Positions 28,129 through 38,166 are shown, counted from the stretch's first letter. The stretch: DNA of 64,000 bases from Thiolinea disciformis DSM 14473 (GCF_000371925.1 NZ_AQVE01000002.1:124001-188000), one strand, 5' to 3'. Translations and numbers: made by a program. Notes: generated by a model not told the origin, from the sequence alone.

Positions 28129-28506
28129 TTAGCTTGCGCTGGCTTTGGCTAGACTTGCTAAAATAGCCTGTTCGGTATAGGGTTTGACAATGTAGTCACA
28201 AGCACCCAAGCGGCTAGCCCATTGAATATCTACGGGATTTGCTTTGGTAGATACCATAATGACCGGAATGGCGGCGGTTACTGGATTACGTTTGAGTTGG
28301 CGGCACGTTTGGTAACCATCACCGTTTTCCATCAGAATATCTAAAAAAATCACACCGGGTTGATGCTCTTGGGCTGCTTCATAAGCATCATTGCCTGAGG
28401 CAGCCTGTAACACCATACACCCTGCGTTTTGCAAAATCGTAGCGAGATTTAAGCGTTCTGTTTGAGAGTCGTCCACGACAAGGGCTGTTTTAGCGTATTG
28501 AGACAT
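28129..28506 (-). CDS. pilH: Single-domain response regulator, PilH-like
   Basis: This 125-residue stand-alone receiver domain has ALVVDDSQTERLNLATIL with the acidic pair, the phospho-acceptor in PGVIFLDILMENGDGYQTCR, and the conserved Ser and Lys in VIMVSTKANP and CDYIVKPYTEQ. The stretch STKANPVDIQWASRLGACDYIVKP resembles PilH (which has TTKDQETDKVWGKRQGARDYL) more than PilG. In Pseudomonas PilH controls pilus retraction and acts as a phosphate sink. It is the first gene of the leftward operon pilH-pilI-pilJ-chpA-regulator, so the promoter should lie in 28507-28690. A separate pilG is not seen beside it. Confidence 0.8.
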   Translation of the reverse strand: MSQYAKTALVVDDSQTERLNLATILQNAGCMVLQAASGNDAYEAAQEHQPGVIFLDILMENGDGYQTCRQLKRNPVTAAIPVIMVSTKANPVDIQWASRLGACDYIVKPYTEQAILASLAKASAS

Positions 28507-28692
28507 TAAGTTCCATCTCTTGATTGGGGTTTAGATGTGAACGCAAAACACATCTATAAAGCTATTGGGTATTTTTACTGACTTACTTTGAAAGGGTGGA
28601 AGATCAAAGTATTAGTATTGACACTTTATCGAGCATAGCTAAATTTGTCGCAAAAGCAAGCCTATTAGCAGACTTTAGCTAGGGGTAATTTT

Positions 28693-29673
28693 TTAAATAG
28701 TTTGGTTTTTATTTATGGCTTCTGCTTGTATGCAAGCCACCTGCGCTTTATTCAATTCACGCAACAGGGGTATTTCCTGACGACAAGCCTCCTGCACGTA
28801 GGCACAACGTGGGCCAAAGGGGCAACCTTGCGGCGGGCGCAAGGGGGAAGGTGGCTCGCCTTGTAAGTGAATACGTTCACGTTTCTCGCCTACTTCTGCC
28901 ACGGGTGTCGCAGAGAATAAAGCTTTGGTATAAGGGTGTTGTGGTGTGCTGAAAATAGTTTGCGCATCCGCATATTCTACGGCACGCCCGAAATACATCA
29001 CCATTACATAATCAGCAATACGCTGCACTACCGATAGATCATGTGAAATAAAGACATAAGCTAAACCCAAATCGTGTTGTAGTTCGGTAAGCAGATTAAG
29101 GATTTGTGCACGGACAGATAAATCGAGGGCGGACACAGGCTCATCTAATACCACCACTTTTGGTTTGAGCATTAATGCGCGGGCAATGGCAATGCGTTGA
29201 CGCTGTCCACCGGAAAACATATGCGGATAACGCTCGACAAATTCAGGGCGTAAACCGACCCGTGACATCATATCTGCAACCGCCGCACGACGCTCGTCAC
29301 GCGACAGTTTCGTATTAAGCAGCAATGGCTCTTCCAGCATTTGTTGGATTGTTTTGCGCGGATTGAGTGAACCATAGGGATTTTGAAATACCATTTGCAC
29401 GCGCTGGCGTAATGCTGCATCAGGCTTATGTGCGGTATCGACAGGCTGACCTGCTAACCATAATTCACCGGCTGATGGTGTTTCAATCAGGGTTAAGGAG
29501 CGCGCCAACGTCGATTTACCGCAGCCGGATTCACCGACTACGGCTAAAGTTTCCCCTGCATTTAAGCTAAAACTGACCCCATTTAAAGCACGCACGCTGA
29601 GCGGTTTTTGGAACAGGCCTTGGCGTGCCACGTATTCTTGCCGCAAATTGACTGCACGCAATACTTCGCTCAT
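28693..29673 (-). CDS. dppF: Dipeptide ABC transporter ATPase DppF
   Basis: This cytoplasmic ATPase powers the dipeptide importer. From the ATG at 29673, which overlaps the dppD stop (ATGA), it is 326 residues. Motifs are Walker A GESGCGKST, Q-loop MVFQNPYGSLNPRKT, signature FSGGQRQRIAIARAL, Walker B VVVLDEPVSALD and the H-loop FISHDLSVV. The oligopeptide/dipeptide C-terminal extension with a Cys-rich [4Fe-4S]-type motif is present (CPFGPRCAYVQEACRQEIP...QVACIQAE). The longer frame to 29718 runs into dppD and has no ribosome binding site. It is the distal gene of dppA-B-C-D-F. Confidence 0.94.
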   Translation of the reverse strand: MSEVLRAVNLRQEYVARQGLFQKPLSVRALNGVSFSLNAGETLAVVGESGCGKSTLARSLTLIETPSAGELWLAGQPVDTAHKPDAALRQRVQMVFQNPYGSLNPRKTIQQMLEEPLLLNTKLSRDERRAAVADMMSRVGLRPEFVERYPHMFSGGQRQRIAIARALMLKPKVVVLDEPVSALDLSVRAQILNLLTELQHDLGLAYVFISHDLSVVQRIADYVMVMYFGRAVEYADAQTIFSTPQHPYTKALFSATPVAEVGEKRERIHLQGEPPSPLRPPQGCPFGPRCAYVQEACRQEIPLLRELNKAQVACIQAEAINKNQTI

Positions 29674-30647
29674 TGCGCTACCTCGACTGGATTTAACGGA
29701 TAATGACAACGGAGCCATTGCTCAGGCTGGCGCACTAAAGCCGGTTGCTGTTCATGGCATAAGACTTGGGCATGAGTACAACGGGGTGAAAATAAACAGC
29801 CTGTAGGGCGATCTTTTTGCCCCGGTACTATGCCTTGAATGGTTGGCAAGAAATCACCAGCCGGTGCACGTTCCGGTAAGGCATCTAAGAGAGCGGCAGT
29901 ATAAGGATGATGTGGGTGATTAAATAAACCAAAGACGGGCTGCTTTTCGACTTGCTGTCCCGCGTATTGCACCACGACTTGCTGTGCCGTTTCTGCCACT
30001 ACTCCCATGTCATGGGTAATCAGAATTAAGCCCATTCCTTGCGTTTGTTGTAGCTTCAGCAGCAATTCCAAAATCTGCGCTTGTACCGTGACATCGAGTG
30101 CCGTGGTTGGCTCATCAGCAATGAGTAATTTAGGATTGGCGGCTAAGGCCATCGCTATCATCGCACGTTGGCTCATGCCGCCCGACATTTGATGCGGATA
30201 CGCTTTATAACGACGTTGTGGATCGGGAATACCCACGATTTCTAGTAGGTGTAAAGCGCGCTCCAGCCTTTCTTTTTTCGATCCGCCTAAGTGAATTCGA
30301 ATAGCCTCATCAATTTGATAACCCACCGTAAAACAAGGGTTGAGGCTAGACATAGGCTCTTGGAAAATCATCGCTATGGTGCCGCCATTGAGTTTGCGAC
30401 GCTGTTTGGCAGGCATAGCCAGTAAGTCCTGTCCATCAATTTTTAGTTCATCGCAAGTAATGCGCGCGGTGGGTGGCAAGAGATTCATCACCGCCATCAT
30501 CGCTACCGATTTGCCAGAACCCGACTCACCGACAATAGCTAAGATATCGCCCGCATTCACTGCTAAATGAATGCCTTCAACGGCTTGGAACCAACCATTT
30601 TGTGTCGGAAAGGCCACTGATAAATTGCGAACGCTTAATAGACTCAT
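29670..30647 (-). CDS. dppD: Dipeptide ABC transporter ATPase DppD
   Basis: This is the partner ATPase of DppF, 325 residues. Motifs are Walker [11 protein letters not shown]-loop [15 protein letters not shown], signature [15 protein letters not shown], Walker [13 protein letters not shown] and H-loop [11 protein letters not shown]. The C-terminal oligopeptide-type extension carries the Cys cluster ([22 protein letters not shown]). It overlaps dppC by 4 bp and dppF by 4 bp, so the four cytoplasmic and membrane genes are translationally coupled. The signature SGGMSQR is the DppD/OppD form, distinct from the SGGQRQR of DppF, which supports the pairing. Confidence 0.95.
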   Translation of the reverse strand: MSLLSVRNLSVAFPTQNGWFQAVEGIHLAVNAGDILAIVGESGSGKSVAMMAVMNLLPPTARITCDELKIDGQDLLAMPAKQRRKLNGGTIAMIFQEPMSSLNPCFTVGYQIDEAIRIHLGGSKKERLERALHLLEIVGIPDPQRRYKAYPHQMSGGMSQRAMIAMALAANPKLLIADEPTTALDVTVQAQILELLLKLQQTQGMGLILITHDMGVVAETAQQVVVQYAGQQVEKQPVFGLFNHPHHPYTAALLDALPERAPAGDFLPTIQGIVPGQKDRPTGCLFSPRCTHAQVLCHEQQPALVRQPEQWLRCHYPLNPVEVAQ

Positions 30648-31519
30648 GAGCGGCGCATCCTTGGGTCAAGGGCATCGCGCAACGCATCACCCACTAAATT
30701 AATCGAAAGCACAGTCAATAGAATGGCAAGCCCCGGAAAAGTGACAACCCACCAAGCGCGGCTAATAAACTCACGAGCTTCCGCCAGCATCGCACCCCAT
30801 TCGGGAATCGGTGGTTGTGCGCCCATACCGAGGAAGCCTAAGGCGGCTGCATCCAAAATCGCATTGGAGAAGGATAAAGTGGCCTGAACGATCAGCGGTG
30901 CCATACAGTTTGGCAGAATGGTATTGAACATCAAGCGCCAATTACTCGCGCCAACAATGCGGCTAGCCACGACATAATCGCGATTCTTTTCGCTTAAAAC
31001 ATTAGCGCGGGTTAAACGTACAAAATGCGGTAACATGACCAAAGCGATGGCATACATGGCATTGACCAAACCAGGGCCTAGAACTGCGACTAAACCTAAG
31101 GCGAGCAGTAAACTAGGGAAGGCTAAAATCACATCCATCAAGCGCATAATAATGGTGTCAACCCAGCCTTGATAATAGCCTGCTAATAAGCCTAAGAGTG
31201 TGCCCGCCATGACAGCCAACGAGACAACGACAAAGCCAATAAACATCGAATAACGTGCGCCATAAATGAGTCGCGATAACACATCACGCCCCACCGCATC
31301 CGTACCTAAGATATAAGGCCAATGACCAGCTTCTGTCCAAATCGGTGGTAGTAATAGAGCATCACGGTTTTGCAAGCTAGGATCGAAGGGGGCAATGAGG
31401 TCTGCGAAAATAACGCACACCAACACTAAGCCTAAAAAGCCTAAACCCCATAAACCGCCTTTGCTTTCTTTGAAATAATTCCAAGTGGTACGCCAAGCAT
31501 CATCCGCGAACAGTTTCAT
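30644..31519 (-). CDS. dppC: Dipeptide ABC transporter permease DppC
   Basis: This inner-membrane permease of 291 residues forms the translocation channel with DppB. It starts with a cytoplasmic segment and a first helix (GLWGLGFLGLVLVCVIFADLIA), followed by the OppC-type motif LGTDAVGRDVLSRLIYGAR. Five further helices follow, with the coupling EAA loop ASRIVGASNWRLMFNTILPN. It overlaps dppB and dppD by 4 bp each. Length and topology are normal for DppC. It is part of the dppA-B-C-D-F transporter. Confidence 0.95.
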   Translation of the reverse strand: MKLFADDAWRTTWNYFKESKGGLWGLGFLGLVLVCVIFADLIAPFDPSLQNRDALLLPPIWTEAGHWPYILGTDAVGRDVLSRLIYGARYSMFIGFVVVSLAVMAGTLLGLLAGYYQGWVDTIIMRLMDVILAFPSLLLALGLVAVLGPGLVNAMYAIALVMLPHFVRLTRANVLSEKNRDYVVASRIVGASNWRLMFNTILPNCMAPLIVQATLSFSNAILDAAALGFLGMGAQPPIPEWGAMLAEAREFISRAWWVVTFPGLAILLTVLSINLVGDALRDALDPRMRRS

Positions 31520-32529
31520 TTGCCGTCCCTCACGCGCGGATTAATCCAGCCATACATTAGATCCACGATCAAATTGACCAACATCACCAGCATAGAAATA
31601 AATAATAAGCCACCTTGCACGGCTGGGTAGTCGCGATGTGAAATCGCATCAATCATCCATTTGCCCACTCCCGGCCAAGAGAAAATGCTTTCAGTTAATA
31701 CCGCACCGGCAAGTAAAGTGCCCACCTCTAATCCAATGACTGTGACTACGATAATCATGGCATTGCGCAACGCATGAATCCCAATCACCCGCCAAGTGGG
31801 TAGACCTTTTGCATAGGCAGTACGAATATAATCCTCACCCAACACTTCTAGCATCGCCGAGCGGGTCTGGCGAGCGATCACCGCCATGGGAATGGTTGAA
31901 AGCACCACACTTGGCAGGATCAGATGATGTAAAGCTGATGTGACCGCGCCTTCTTGCCCAGAAAGCCACGCATCCACGGTCATGAATCCAGTCACTGGCT
32001 CAAAATAGTAATTAATAATATCTAAGCGCCCTGAGACAGGTGTCCAACCCAAGGTAGTGGAGAACAGCATAATAAGCAGTAAGCCCCACCAGAAAATCGG
32101 CATCGAATAGCCCGTTAGTGCGCTACCCATTAAGACATGATCAGGCCAACGCCCACGTTTCACCGCAGCAATAATGCCTGCAGGAACACCGACGAGTACC
32201 GCAATCAAAATCGCAAAAAAAGCGAGTTCCATCGTCGCTGGTAAACGCTCAAAAAATTCTTCAACAACAGGTCGATGCGTCGAAATCGATTGACCAAAAT
32301 CGCCTTGTACAAGGTTTTTGAGATAGTTCAAATACTGCACAAGGACGGGTTTGTCTAAACCAAATTGCGCGATCATCTCAGCGCGACGCTCATCTGAGAT
32401 GCCACGTTCACCCGATAAGATCGTGACAGGATCGCCGGGTAAGAGGCGCACAAATAAAAAAGCCGCTAGGGTAATTCCTAAAAAAGTCGGAATGAGTAGC
32501 GTGATTTTGCTAAGAATAAACTTGAACAA
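31516..32529 (-). CDS. dppB: Dipeptide ABC transporter permease DppB
   Basis: This 337-residue permease starts with the family-typical helix FILSKITLLIPTFLGITLAAFLFVRLLPGDP. About six membrane segments are visible. The EAA coupling motif reads YIRTAYAKGLPTWRVIGIHALRNA, and TESIFSWPGVGKWMIDAI is the OppB/DppB signature. A periplasmic loop of about 50 residues (PVSGRLDIINYYFEPVTGFMTVDAW) matches DppB rather than OppB. It follows dppA after 56 bp that contain a strong stem-loop, and overlaps dppC by 4 bp. Confidence 0.95.
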   Translation of the reverse strand: MFKFILSKITLLIPTFLGITLAAFLFVRLLPGDPVTILSGERGISDERRAEMIAQFGLDKPVLVQYLNYLKNLVQGDFGQSISTHRPVVEEFFERLPATMELAFFAILIAVLVGVPAGIIAAVKRGRWPDHVLMGSALTGYSMPIFWWGLLLIMLFSTTLGWTPVSGRLDIINYYFEPVTGFMTVDAWLSGQEGAVTSALHHLILPSVVLSTIPMAVIARQTRSAMLEVLGEDYIRTAYAKGLPTWRVIGIHALRNAMIIVVTVIGLEVGTLLAGAVLTESIFSWPGVGKWMIDAISHRDYPAVQGGLLFISMLVMLVNLIVDLMYGWINPRVRDGK

Positions 32530-32548
32530 GCTGGGACTCCTTGTGTGA

Positions 32549-32578
32549 AACGAGAGCTGCTAGTGTGCAGCTCTCGTT
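32549..32578 (-). promoter_or_regulatory. Intercistronic stem-loop between dppA and dppB
   Basis: A perfect 12 bp stem (AACGAGAGCTGC/GCAGCTCTCGTT) with a 6 nt loop lies between the dppA stop and the dppB start. On the minus strand it is followed only by TTTCAC, so it is a weak terminator at best. Such structures after binding-protein genes usually act as partial terminators or 3'-end stabilisers, giving more binding protein than permease. Confidence 0.75.
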
Positions 32579-32585
32579 CAAGTGA

Positions 32586-34181
32586 TTATTCAGCTAAATC
32601 GACGGCTTTGAATTGGTGTAAACCAAAGGGTGATTGTTTGTAGCCAGTCACATTTTTACGTGCGACCTCATAGACGACCGAGTGCGCAATAGTCGCCCAA
32701 GGCGCTTCTTTCTTAAACACTTCTTGCGCTTGCTCATACAACTTAGCACGTTCGCCTTGATCACTTAAGGATTTGGCTTTTTGTACTAAATCGTTGAATT
32801 CTTGATTGCACCAGAATGCACGGTTTGAGCCATCTTTTACCGCATCGCAACCCAGTAATACGGCCAAGAAATTGTCTGGATCACCGTTGTCACCTGTCCA
32901 ACCCATCAATAAGGTGTCGTGTTCACCTTTTTTGGAGCGTTCTAAATATTCTGCCCATTCATAACTAACGATTTGTGCATCTACGCCGACAGCTTTCCAG
33001 TCAGCCTGAATCATTTCCGCCATACGCTTAGCATTTGGGTTGTAAGGACGCTGTACCGGCATGGCCCAAATATTAGTTTTAAGGTCTTTCACACCTGCTT
33101 CGGCCAATAATTTTTTTGCGCCTTCCACATCATAAGAATCATCCACAACTTTATCGTTATAGCTCCACATGGTCGGTGGAATAGGGTTTTTCGCAACTTT
33201 ACCTGCACCTTGATACACCGCATCCAAGATTGCTGGCTTATTGATTGCCATATTCAGTGCTTTGCGCACGCGTACATCATCGAAGGGTTTTTTGGTAGTG
33301 TTATAAGCAAAATACCCGATGTTCAAACCCTCTTGGCTTAACAGCGTAACATCTTTGTTTTCCTGCATGGCCTTGAGATCAGCGGTATTGGGGAAAGGCA
33401 TTAAATGGCATTCGCCTGCCTGTAACTTTTGCCAGCGCACCGCATTATCCTTGGTAATGGCAAATACCAAGTTATCGATTTTGGGTTTGCCTTCCCAATA
33501 AGTTTCATGCGCTTTGTAGCGGATCATTGCATCTTTTTGATAAGCCACTAATTGGAAGGGACCAGTGCCCACCGGATCGGTATCAATTTTTTCCGGCGTT
33601 TTTGCCTTCATCATGGCATCCGCATATTCCGACGATAGAATCGAGGCAAAGTCCATCGCCAAGTTAGCCAACATGGGCGCTTCGGGGCGATTTAAGGTGA
33701 ATTTGACGGTATAGTCATCCACTTTATCAATCGACTTCAAGACATCAGGCATGGACATGCCCGTGAAGTACTCATAATTGCCATTAGAGACTTTGTGATA
33801 AGGATGGTCGGCTTTCCACTGACGATTAAAAGAGAACAGCACATCATCGGCATTAAAATCACGCGTAGGGGTGAAGTCTTTCGTAGTGTGGAATTTGACG
33901 CCTTTGCGTAATTTGAAGGTATAAGTTAAACCATCGGGACTGACTTCCCATGACTCCGCTAAGGCTGGGGAAATGCTGGTTTCACCCGGATTGAATTGAA
34001 CGAGGCGGTCATACATCGCTTGACCGGCTGCATCGAAGGTCGTGCCATCCGTATAAAATTGGGGGTTAAAACCAGAAGGAGCGCCTTCCGAACAGTACAC
34101 AAAAGTTTTCGGGGCTGCATAGGCTTGGGGTAAGAAACAAACAGCACTTAACACTGATATTGCGATTAATCGCTTTTGCAT
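32586..34181 (-). CDS. dppA: Periplasmic dipeptide-binding protein DppA
   Basis: This substrate-binding protein of 531 residues feeds the dipeptide importer. From the ATG at 34181, with AGGAG seven bases upstream, a clean signal peptide (MQKRLIAISVLSAVCFLPQAYA) is followed by the mature start APKTFVYCSEGAPSGFNPQ. Identity with enterobacterial DppA is high throughout, for example LRPEAPMLANLAMDFASILSSEY in part, IPPTMWSYND, AMPVQRPYNPNAKRMAEMIQADW in part and GWTGDNGDPDNF. DppA proteins can also bind heme, but nothing here shows which ligand is used. The frame upstream to 34271 is not family-like. Confidence 0.96.
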   Translation of the reverse strand: MQKRLIAISVLSAVCFLPQAYAAPKTFVYCSEGAPSGFNPQFYTDGTTFDAAGQAMYDRLVQFNPGETSISPALAESWEVSPDGLTYTFKLRKGVKFHTTKDFTPTRDFNADDVLFSFNRQWKADHPYHKVSNGNYEYFTGMSMPDVLKSIDKVDDYTVKFTLNRPEAPMLANLAMDFASILSSEYADAMMKAKTPEKIDTDPVGTGPFQLVAYQKDAMIRYKAHETYWEGKPKIDNLVFAITKDNAVRWQKLQAGECHLMPFPNTADLKAMQENKDVTLLSQEGLNIGYFAYNTTKKPFDDVRVRKALNMAINKPAILDAVYQGAGKVAKNPIPPTMWSYNDKVVDDSYDVEGAKKLLAEAGVKDLKTNIWAMPVQRPYNPNAKRMAEMIQADWKAVGVDAQIVSYEWAEYLERSKKGEHDTLLMGWTGDNGDPDNFLAVLLGCDAVKDGSNRAFWCNQEFNDLVQKAKSLSDQGERAKLYEQAQEVFKKEAPWATIAHSVVYEVARKNVTGYKQSPFGLHQFKAVDLAE

Positions 34182-34376
34182 AGCTAACTCCTCGTTATAA
34201 ATTTGATCTGACCAGCAAATCTTATCCTCGTTTATAGCCAGAATATGCTCCTTTGGGGTTTGGTTCGTCAAGCCTAGCTAGCAAACCTTTATAGTCCTAA
34301 GTCAAAACTTAAGTTCAAAATTTTCAACCCACTAGCTTGCTAAGCTAAGATAGCCATAAAAGCGCTGGTGACTTCG

Positions 34377-35162
34377 ATGAAAAAAGTATTTATGGGTTTA
34401 TTAGTGCTGGCTCTAGTGGCTGGGCTGAGCTATTGGTTCTTTCCAATGACTATTCAAGCGGGACTTAAGGTGATTAAAACAAAGCTACTCGATCAGCGTC
34501 CTCACTACAACGTTGCGGATCGGTTAAATCAGTTTGGCGATGTAGCAGCCGAACGTCTAAGACCGTATTTCCAACAAGCTAAGCTAGATTTTCCGCCTTT
34601 AGCACTTAGTTTATTGGCTTTTAAAGATACGAAACGCCTAGAACTATATGCAAGCGATGCACAAGGAAGCTGGCATTTTATTCGCTCCTATACGATTCAA
34701 GCAGCTAGTGGGGTATTAGGGCCGAAGCTACGTGAGGGAGACAAGCAAGTACCAGAAGGGATTTATCAGATTGAGCTTCTTAATCCTAATAGCTTGTACC
34801 ATGTGTCATTACGCCTGAACTACCCGAATACCTTCGACCAGCAAATGGCCGTCAGGGACGGTCGCACGCAATTAGGTTCCGACATTATGATTCATGGCAA
34901 AAATGTATCAATTGGCTGTTTAGCGATGGGTGACGAGGCGGCTGAGGAACTATTTGCCCTAGCCGCTTGGGTAGGAACAGAACAGGTTAAGGTGGTGATT
35001 GCACCCACTGATTTTCGGATCAAGCCAGCGAGCTTAAGTGCTAACTTGCCCGTGTGGACAGAAAGTCTTTATCAATCCTTAAATGTGGAGCTCACACAAT
35101 ATCCGCCAGTAGCTGCCCCTCTTCAAGGCTTGCCGCAAGTGAGCACCCGTCATTTAAACTAA
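34377..35162 (+). CDS. L,D-transpeptidase (YkuD domain)
   Basis: This 261-residue membrane-anchored or exported enzyme has an amino-terminal hydrophobic segment ([19 protein letters not shown]). The catalytic YkuD motif [14 protein letters not shown] is intact, with the His, Ser and nucleophilic Cys in place, after LGSDIMIHG. Such enzymes form 3-3 crosslinks or attach proteins to meso-diaminopimelate, but the YafK-like spacing here also fits murein endopeptidases of that family. The C-terminus is proline-rich. I start at the ATG 34377; a GTG at 34368 is possible. The 3' end overlaps the convergent gene at 35154 by 9 bp. Confidence 0.82.
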   Translation: MKKVFMGLLVLALVAGLSYWFFPMTIQAGLKVIKTKLLDQRPHYNVADRLNQFGDVAAERLRPYFQQAKLDFPPLALSLLAFKDTKRLELYASDAQGSWHFIRSYTIQAASGVLGPKLREGDKQVPEGIYQIELLNPNSLYHVSLRLNYPNTFDQQMAVRDGRTQLGSDIMIHGKNVSIGCLAMGDEAAEELFALAAWVGTEQVKVVIAPTDFRIKPASLSANLPVWTESLYQSLNVELTQYPPVAAPLQGLPQVSTRHLN

Positions 35163-36203
35163 AGTAGCTAATTCCTGCGCATAACGACTGTAATCACCAA
35201 ACTGTTGTTGTATCCAAGCAGGATTATAATAAGTTTCTAAATAGCGCTCACCACTGTCGCAGAGCAAGGTCACGATAGAACCTTGTTTGCCGCTCTCACG
35301 CATTTCACGCGCTAATTGCAGCACGCCATACAAATTGGTTCCGGTCGAAGGTCCAACTTTACGTCCCAAGCGTTGTTCCAACCAATACATGGTCGCAATG
35401 CTCGCAGCATCAGGAATGTGGCGCATTTCATCAATGACACTGGGAACAAAACTTGGCTCAACACGCGGGCGGCCAATCCCTTCAATTTTACTACCGCAGT
35501 CATGTTTGAGGTTTTTATCAAGGCAATGGTAATAATCGAAAAACACCGAGTTCTCAGGATCAACCACGCATAAACGGGTCGGGTATTTTTGATAACGAAT
35601 AAAGCGCCCAATGGTCGAAGAAGTGCCACCTGTGCCCGCGCTCATCACAATCCACTCCGGAATCGGGTGATCTTCCAGCGCCATTTGGCTGAAAATACTA
35701 TCGGCAATATTATTATTCCCACGCCAATCCGTGGCGCGCTCCGCATAGGTGAACTGATCCATATAATGCCCGTTTAGCGCCTGCGCCAAACGATGCGATT
35801 CGGCATAAATTTGATCGCTGCGCTCGACTAAATGCGCTTTACCCCCGAAAAATTCGATCTGCTCAATCTTTTTGCGTGCCGTGGTTTTCGGCATCACGGC
35901 AATAAAAGGCAAGCCTAATAAACGTGCAAAATACGCTTCAGAAACGGCAGTGCTACCTGAAGAAGATTCAATAATGGGCGTATCTTGTTTAACCCAACCA
36001 TTACACAATGCAAATAAAAAGAGCGAGCGTGCCAAGCGGTGTTTTAATGAACCGGTAGGATGCGTGCTTTCATCTTTCAAATAAATATCAATGCCTTGCA
36101 AGCTATTAATTGCTAGCTTGATCAAATGCGTATCCGCCGAACGTTGAATATCGGCTTCAATTTTTCGAATCGCTTCGTGAGTCCAGTGTCGATTATTGCT
36201 CAT
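35154..36203 (-). CDS. PLP-dependent cysteine synthase-fold enzyme (Cds1-like)
   Basis: This 349-residue fold-type II PLP enzyme has the Schiff-base lysine Lys54 in [13 protein letters not shown], the phosphate-binding loop [14 protein letters not shown], and [19 protein letters not shown]. It differs from CysK/CysM in its Trp/His-rich N-terminus ([14 protein letters not shown]) and the [18 protein letters not shown] segment. Those features match the group that includes Mycobacterium Cds1, described as an L-cysteine desulfhydrase releasing H2S. The reaction here could equally be cysteine synthesis or breakdown. It is convergent with the L,D-transpeptidase gene and divergent from pabBC. Confidence 0.8.
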   Translation of the reverse strand: MSNNRHWTHEAIRKIEADIQRSADTHLIKLAINSLQGIDIYLKDESTHPTGSLKHRLARSLFLFALCNGWVKQDTPIIESSSGSTAVSEAYFARLLGLPFIAVMPKTTARKKIEQIEFFGGKAHLVERSDQIYAESHRLAQALNGHYMDQFTYAERATDWRGNNNIADSIFSQMALEDHPIPEWIVMSAGTGGTSSTIGRFIRYQKYPTRLCVVDPENSVFFDYYHCLDKNLKHDCGSKIEGIGRPRVEPSFVPSVIDEMRHIPDAASIATMYWLEQRLGRKVGPSTGTNLYGVLQLAREMRESGKQGSIVTLLCDSGERYLETYYNPAWIQQQFGDYSRYAQELATLV

Positions 36204-36285
36204 GGCGTTGTCCCTGCTAAATGCAGTTGTTTTATGCTAATTGGCCAGCTCTGCTAAGATTCGGCCTGCTCAATAATAATCTAAA

Positions 36286-38166
36286 ATGTCTATGCGTTCC
36301 TTACAGTACTGTACCGCTCTTTTATTCGATGGTAGCCACGCACAAGCGCAGAGCCGTTTATACACTCAGGCTCAAAAGCGATGGTTAGTATATGGTCACG
36401 GCGAATCCGATGCGCGTGAGCGTTTACACAACACCTTAAATGAAATCGATGCTTGGGTAAAAGCAGGCAAAGGGCAGGTGGTGCTAGCCTTATCCTATGA
36501 GGCGACAGCAGCTTTCAGTGTGGCGGAGGGTGTGGTATTAACGCAAAAAACAGACTCGTCACCTTGGCTACAAGCGCTGGGCTTTTCTGAGCCGCAACTA
36601 TTAAATCGCCAGCAAGCCTTAGCGTGGTTACACACTCAAGGTCAGGGGGTGACAACACATCTGACGCCAGTACAGCCTGCTTTAGCACAAGCAGCGTTTA
36701 TTGAGCATATTGACGCGATTCGTGCGCTAATTGCCGCCGGCGATACTTATCAAGTGAATTACACTTTTCCGCTCCACAGCGAATTATTAGCCAGCACCTA
36801 TAAGGATGCAGGTTTAGCAGCACTGTATGCGCAGCTAGTCAGCGATCTCAATATTGCTTATGGTGCATTCCTCACGTTGCCACACACCAGTATTTTGTCC
36901 TTTTCGCCCGAATTATTTGTCGAAATGACCGCGAATGAAATGCTTTGTAGACCTATGAAAGGTACGGCGGCAGTGGCTGATGATGCGGCCGAAACCCAAC
37001 GTCGTGCCGAGCTCTTAAGTCAAGACACCAAGAATCGCGCTGAAAATGTGATGATTGTTGATTTAATGCGCAATGATTTATCGCGTTTACCAGAAGTAGA
37101 GCAAGTTAGTGTGCCAACTTTATTTGAAGTGAAGCGCTACGGTCATGTGCTGCAAATGACAAGTACGGTGAAAGCCGCCTTACGCAAGCAACCAAGTTTA
37201 TTGACCTTATTGAATGCTTTATTTCCCTGTGGCTCGATCACCGGTGCACCCAAACGTCGTACTGTGCAAATTATTGATGAATTAGAGCCTTATGCGCGTG
37301 GCGCTTATTGTGGTGCGATTGGCTTTATTGAGCCATTGGCGAATGAGCAAATGCACGTGGTACTGAATGTGCCGATTCGCACCCTACAAACCAAGGATAA
37401 ACCGCAAGTGGATGCCGTGAATATAGCCCATTGGCCTTTGCAGCTCTCGGTGGGTGCAGGCATTACTTATGGTTCAGATGCACCATCCGAATGGGAAGAG
37501 TCTTTGCTCAAAGCAAGTTTCTTGACGCGTCATACCCAAGCCTTTGAGTTGATCGAAACCATGCGTGTTGAGGGTGGAGAGGTTAGCTTATTCGAGCAGC
37601 ATTTAGCACGCTTACAAAACAGTGCTCAAGCCTTTGGGTGGCCGATTCCAAGTCAAGCGGCGGTGCAAGCTTGTATGGCTAAAGCTATTAGTTCAACAGA
37701 CTCTACAATCAATCCCATTCGTCTGCGTTTGACCCTCAATGCAGCAGGTCAATTGCAAGCAAGTACCATGGCGTTAGAGCCTGTGCAGCAACCCGTCAAC
37801 CTTGCGTTGTATAAGATACCGGTCGCTTCCAACAATCCTTTTTTGCAGCATAAAACCACTGCACGTGCCTTGTATAATCAAGCACTGGCGGAGGCAAAGG
37901 CGGCACATTTATTTGATTATTTATTTATCAATGAACGTGGCGAGCTCACGGAAGGGGCGCGCAGTAATGTATTCGTTAGGCTAAACGGTCAGTGGTATAC
38001 ACCACCCTTGCGCTGTGGCTTATTAGCCGGTGTGCAGCGTTCAGTCTTAATGAAAGCGCTTGCTGCTCAAGAGCGCATTTTATATCCGGCTGATGTGCGA
38101 CAAGCTGAGCAAATTAAGCTTTGTAATGCACTTTATGGCGGTTTAGTAGCAAGCTTTATACCTTAA
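36286..38166 (+). CDS. pabB: Aminodeoxychorismate synthase I fused to 4-amino-4-deoxychorismate lyase (PabB-PabC)
   Basis: This 626-residue fusion makes p-aminobenzoate for folate. Residues 1-400 are the chorismate-binding PabB domain: YQVNYTFPL, SPELFVEM, CRPMKGTAAV, NVMIVDLMRNDLSRLP and GSITGAPKRRTVQIIDELE. Residues about 415-626 are a class IV PLP aminotransferase-fold PabC: LFEQHLARLQNSAQAFGW, the candidate PLP Lys in HKTTARALYNQAL, and DYLFINERGELTEGARSNVFV. The glutamine amidotransferase PabA is not in the window. PabB-PabC fusions are known in several bacteria. It ends 4 bp into the convergent cdhR-like gene. Confidence 0.93.
   Translation: MSMRSLQYCTALLFDGSHAQAQSRLYTQAQKRWLVYGHGESDARERLHNTLNEIDAWVKAGKGQVVLALSYEATAAFSVAEGVVLTQKTDSSPWLQALGFSEPQLLNRQQALAWLHTQGQGVTTHLTPVQPALAQAAFIEHIDAIRALIAAGDTYQVNYTFPLHSELLASTYKDAGLAALYAQLVSDLNIAYGAFLTLPHTSILSFSPELFVEMTANEMLCRPMKGTAAVADDAAETQRRAELLSQDTKNRAENVMIVDLMRNDLSRLPEVEQVSVPTLFEVKRYGHVLQMTSTVKAALRKQPSLLTLLNALFPCGSITGAPKRRTVQIIDELEPYARGAYCGAIGFIEPLANEQMHVVLNVPIRTLQTKDKPQVDAVNIAHWPLQLSVGAGITYGSDAPSEWEESLLKASFLTRHTQAFELIETMRVEGGEVSLFEQHLARLQNSAQAFGWPIPSQAAVQACMAKAISSTDSTINPIRLRLTLNAAGQLQASTMALEPVQQPVNLALYKIPVASNNPFLQHKTTARALYNQALAEAKAAHLFDYLFINERGELTEGARSNVFVRLNGQWYTPPLRCGLLAGVQRSVLMKALAAQERILYPADVRQAEQIKLCNALYGGLVASFIP

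Noticed and set aside
32586-34181. Opp-type or nickel-binding protein instead of DppA
   Set aside because: The near-full-length similarity to enteric DppA and the DppB/C/D/F neighbours make dipeptide transport the better call.
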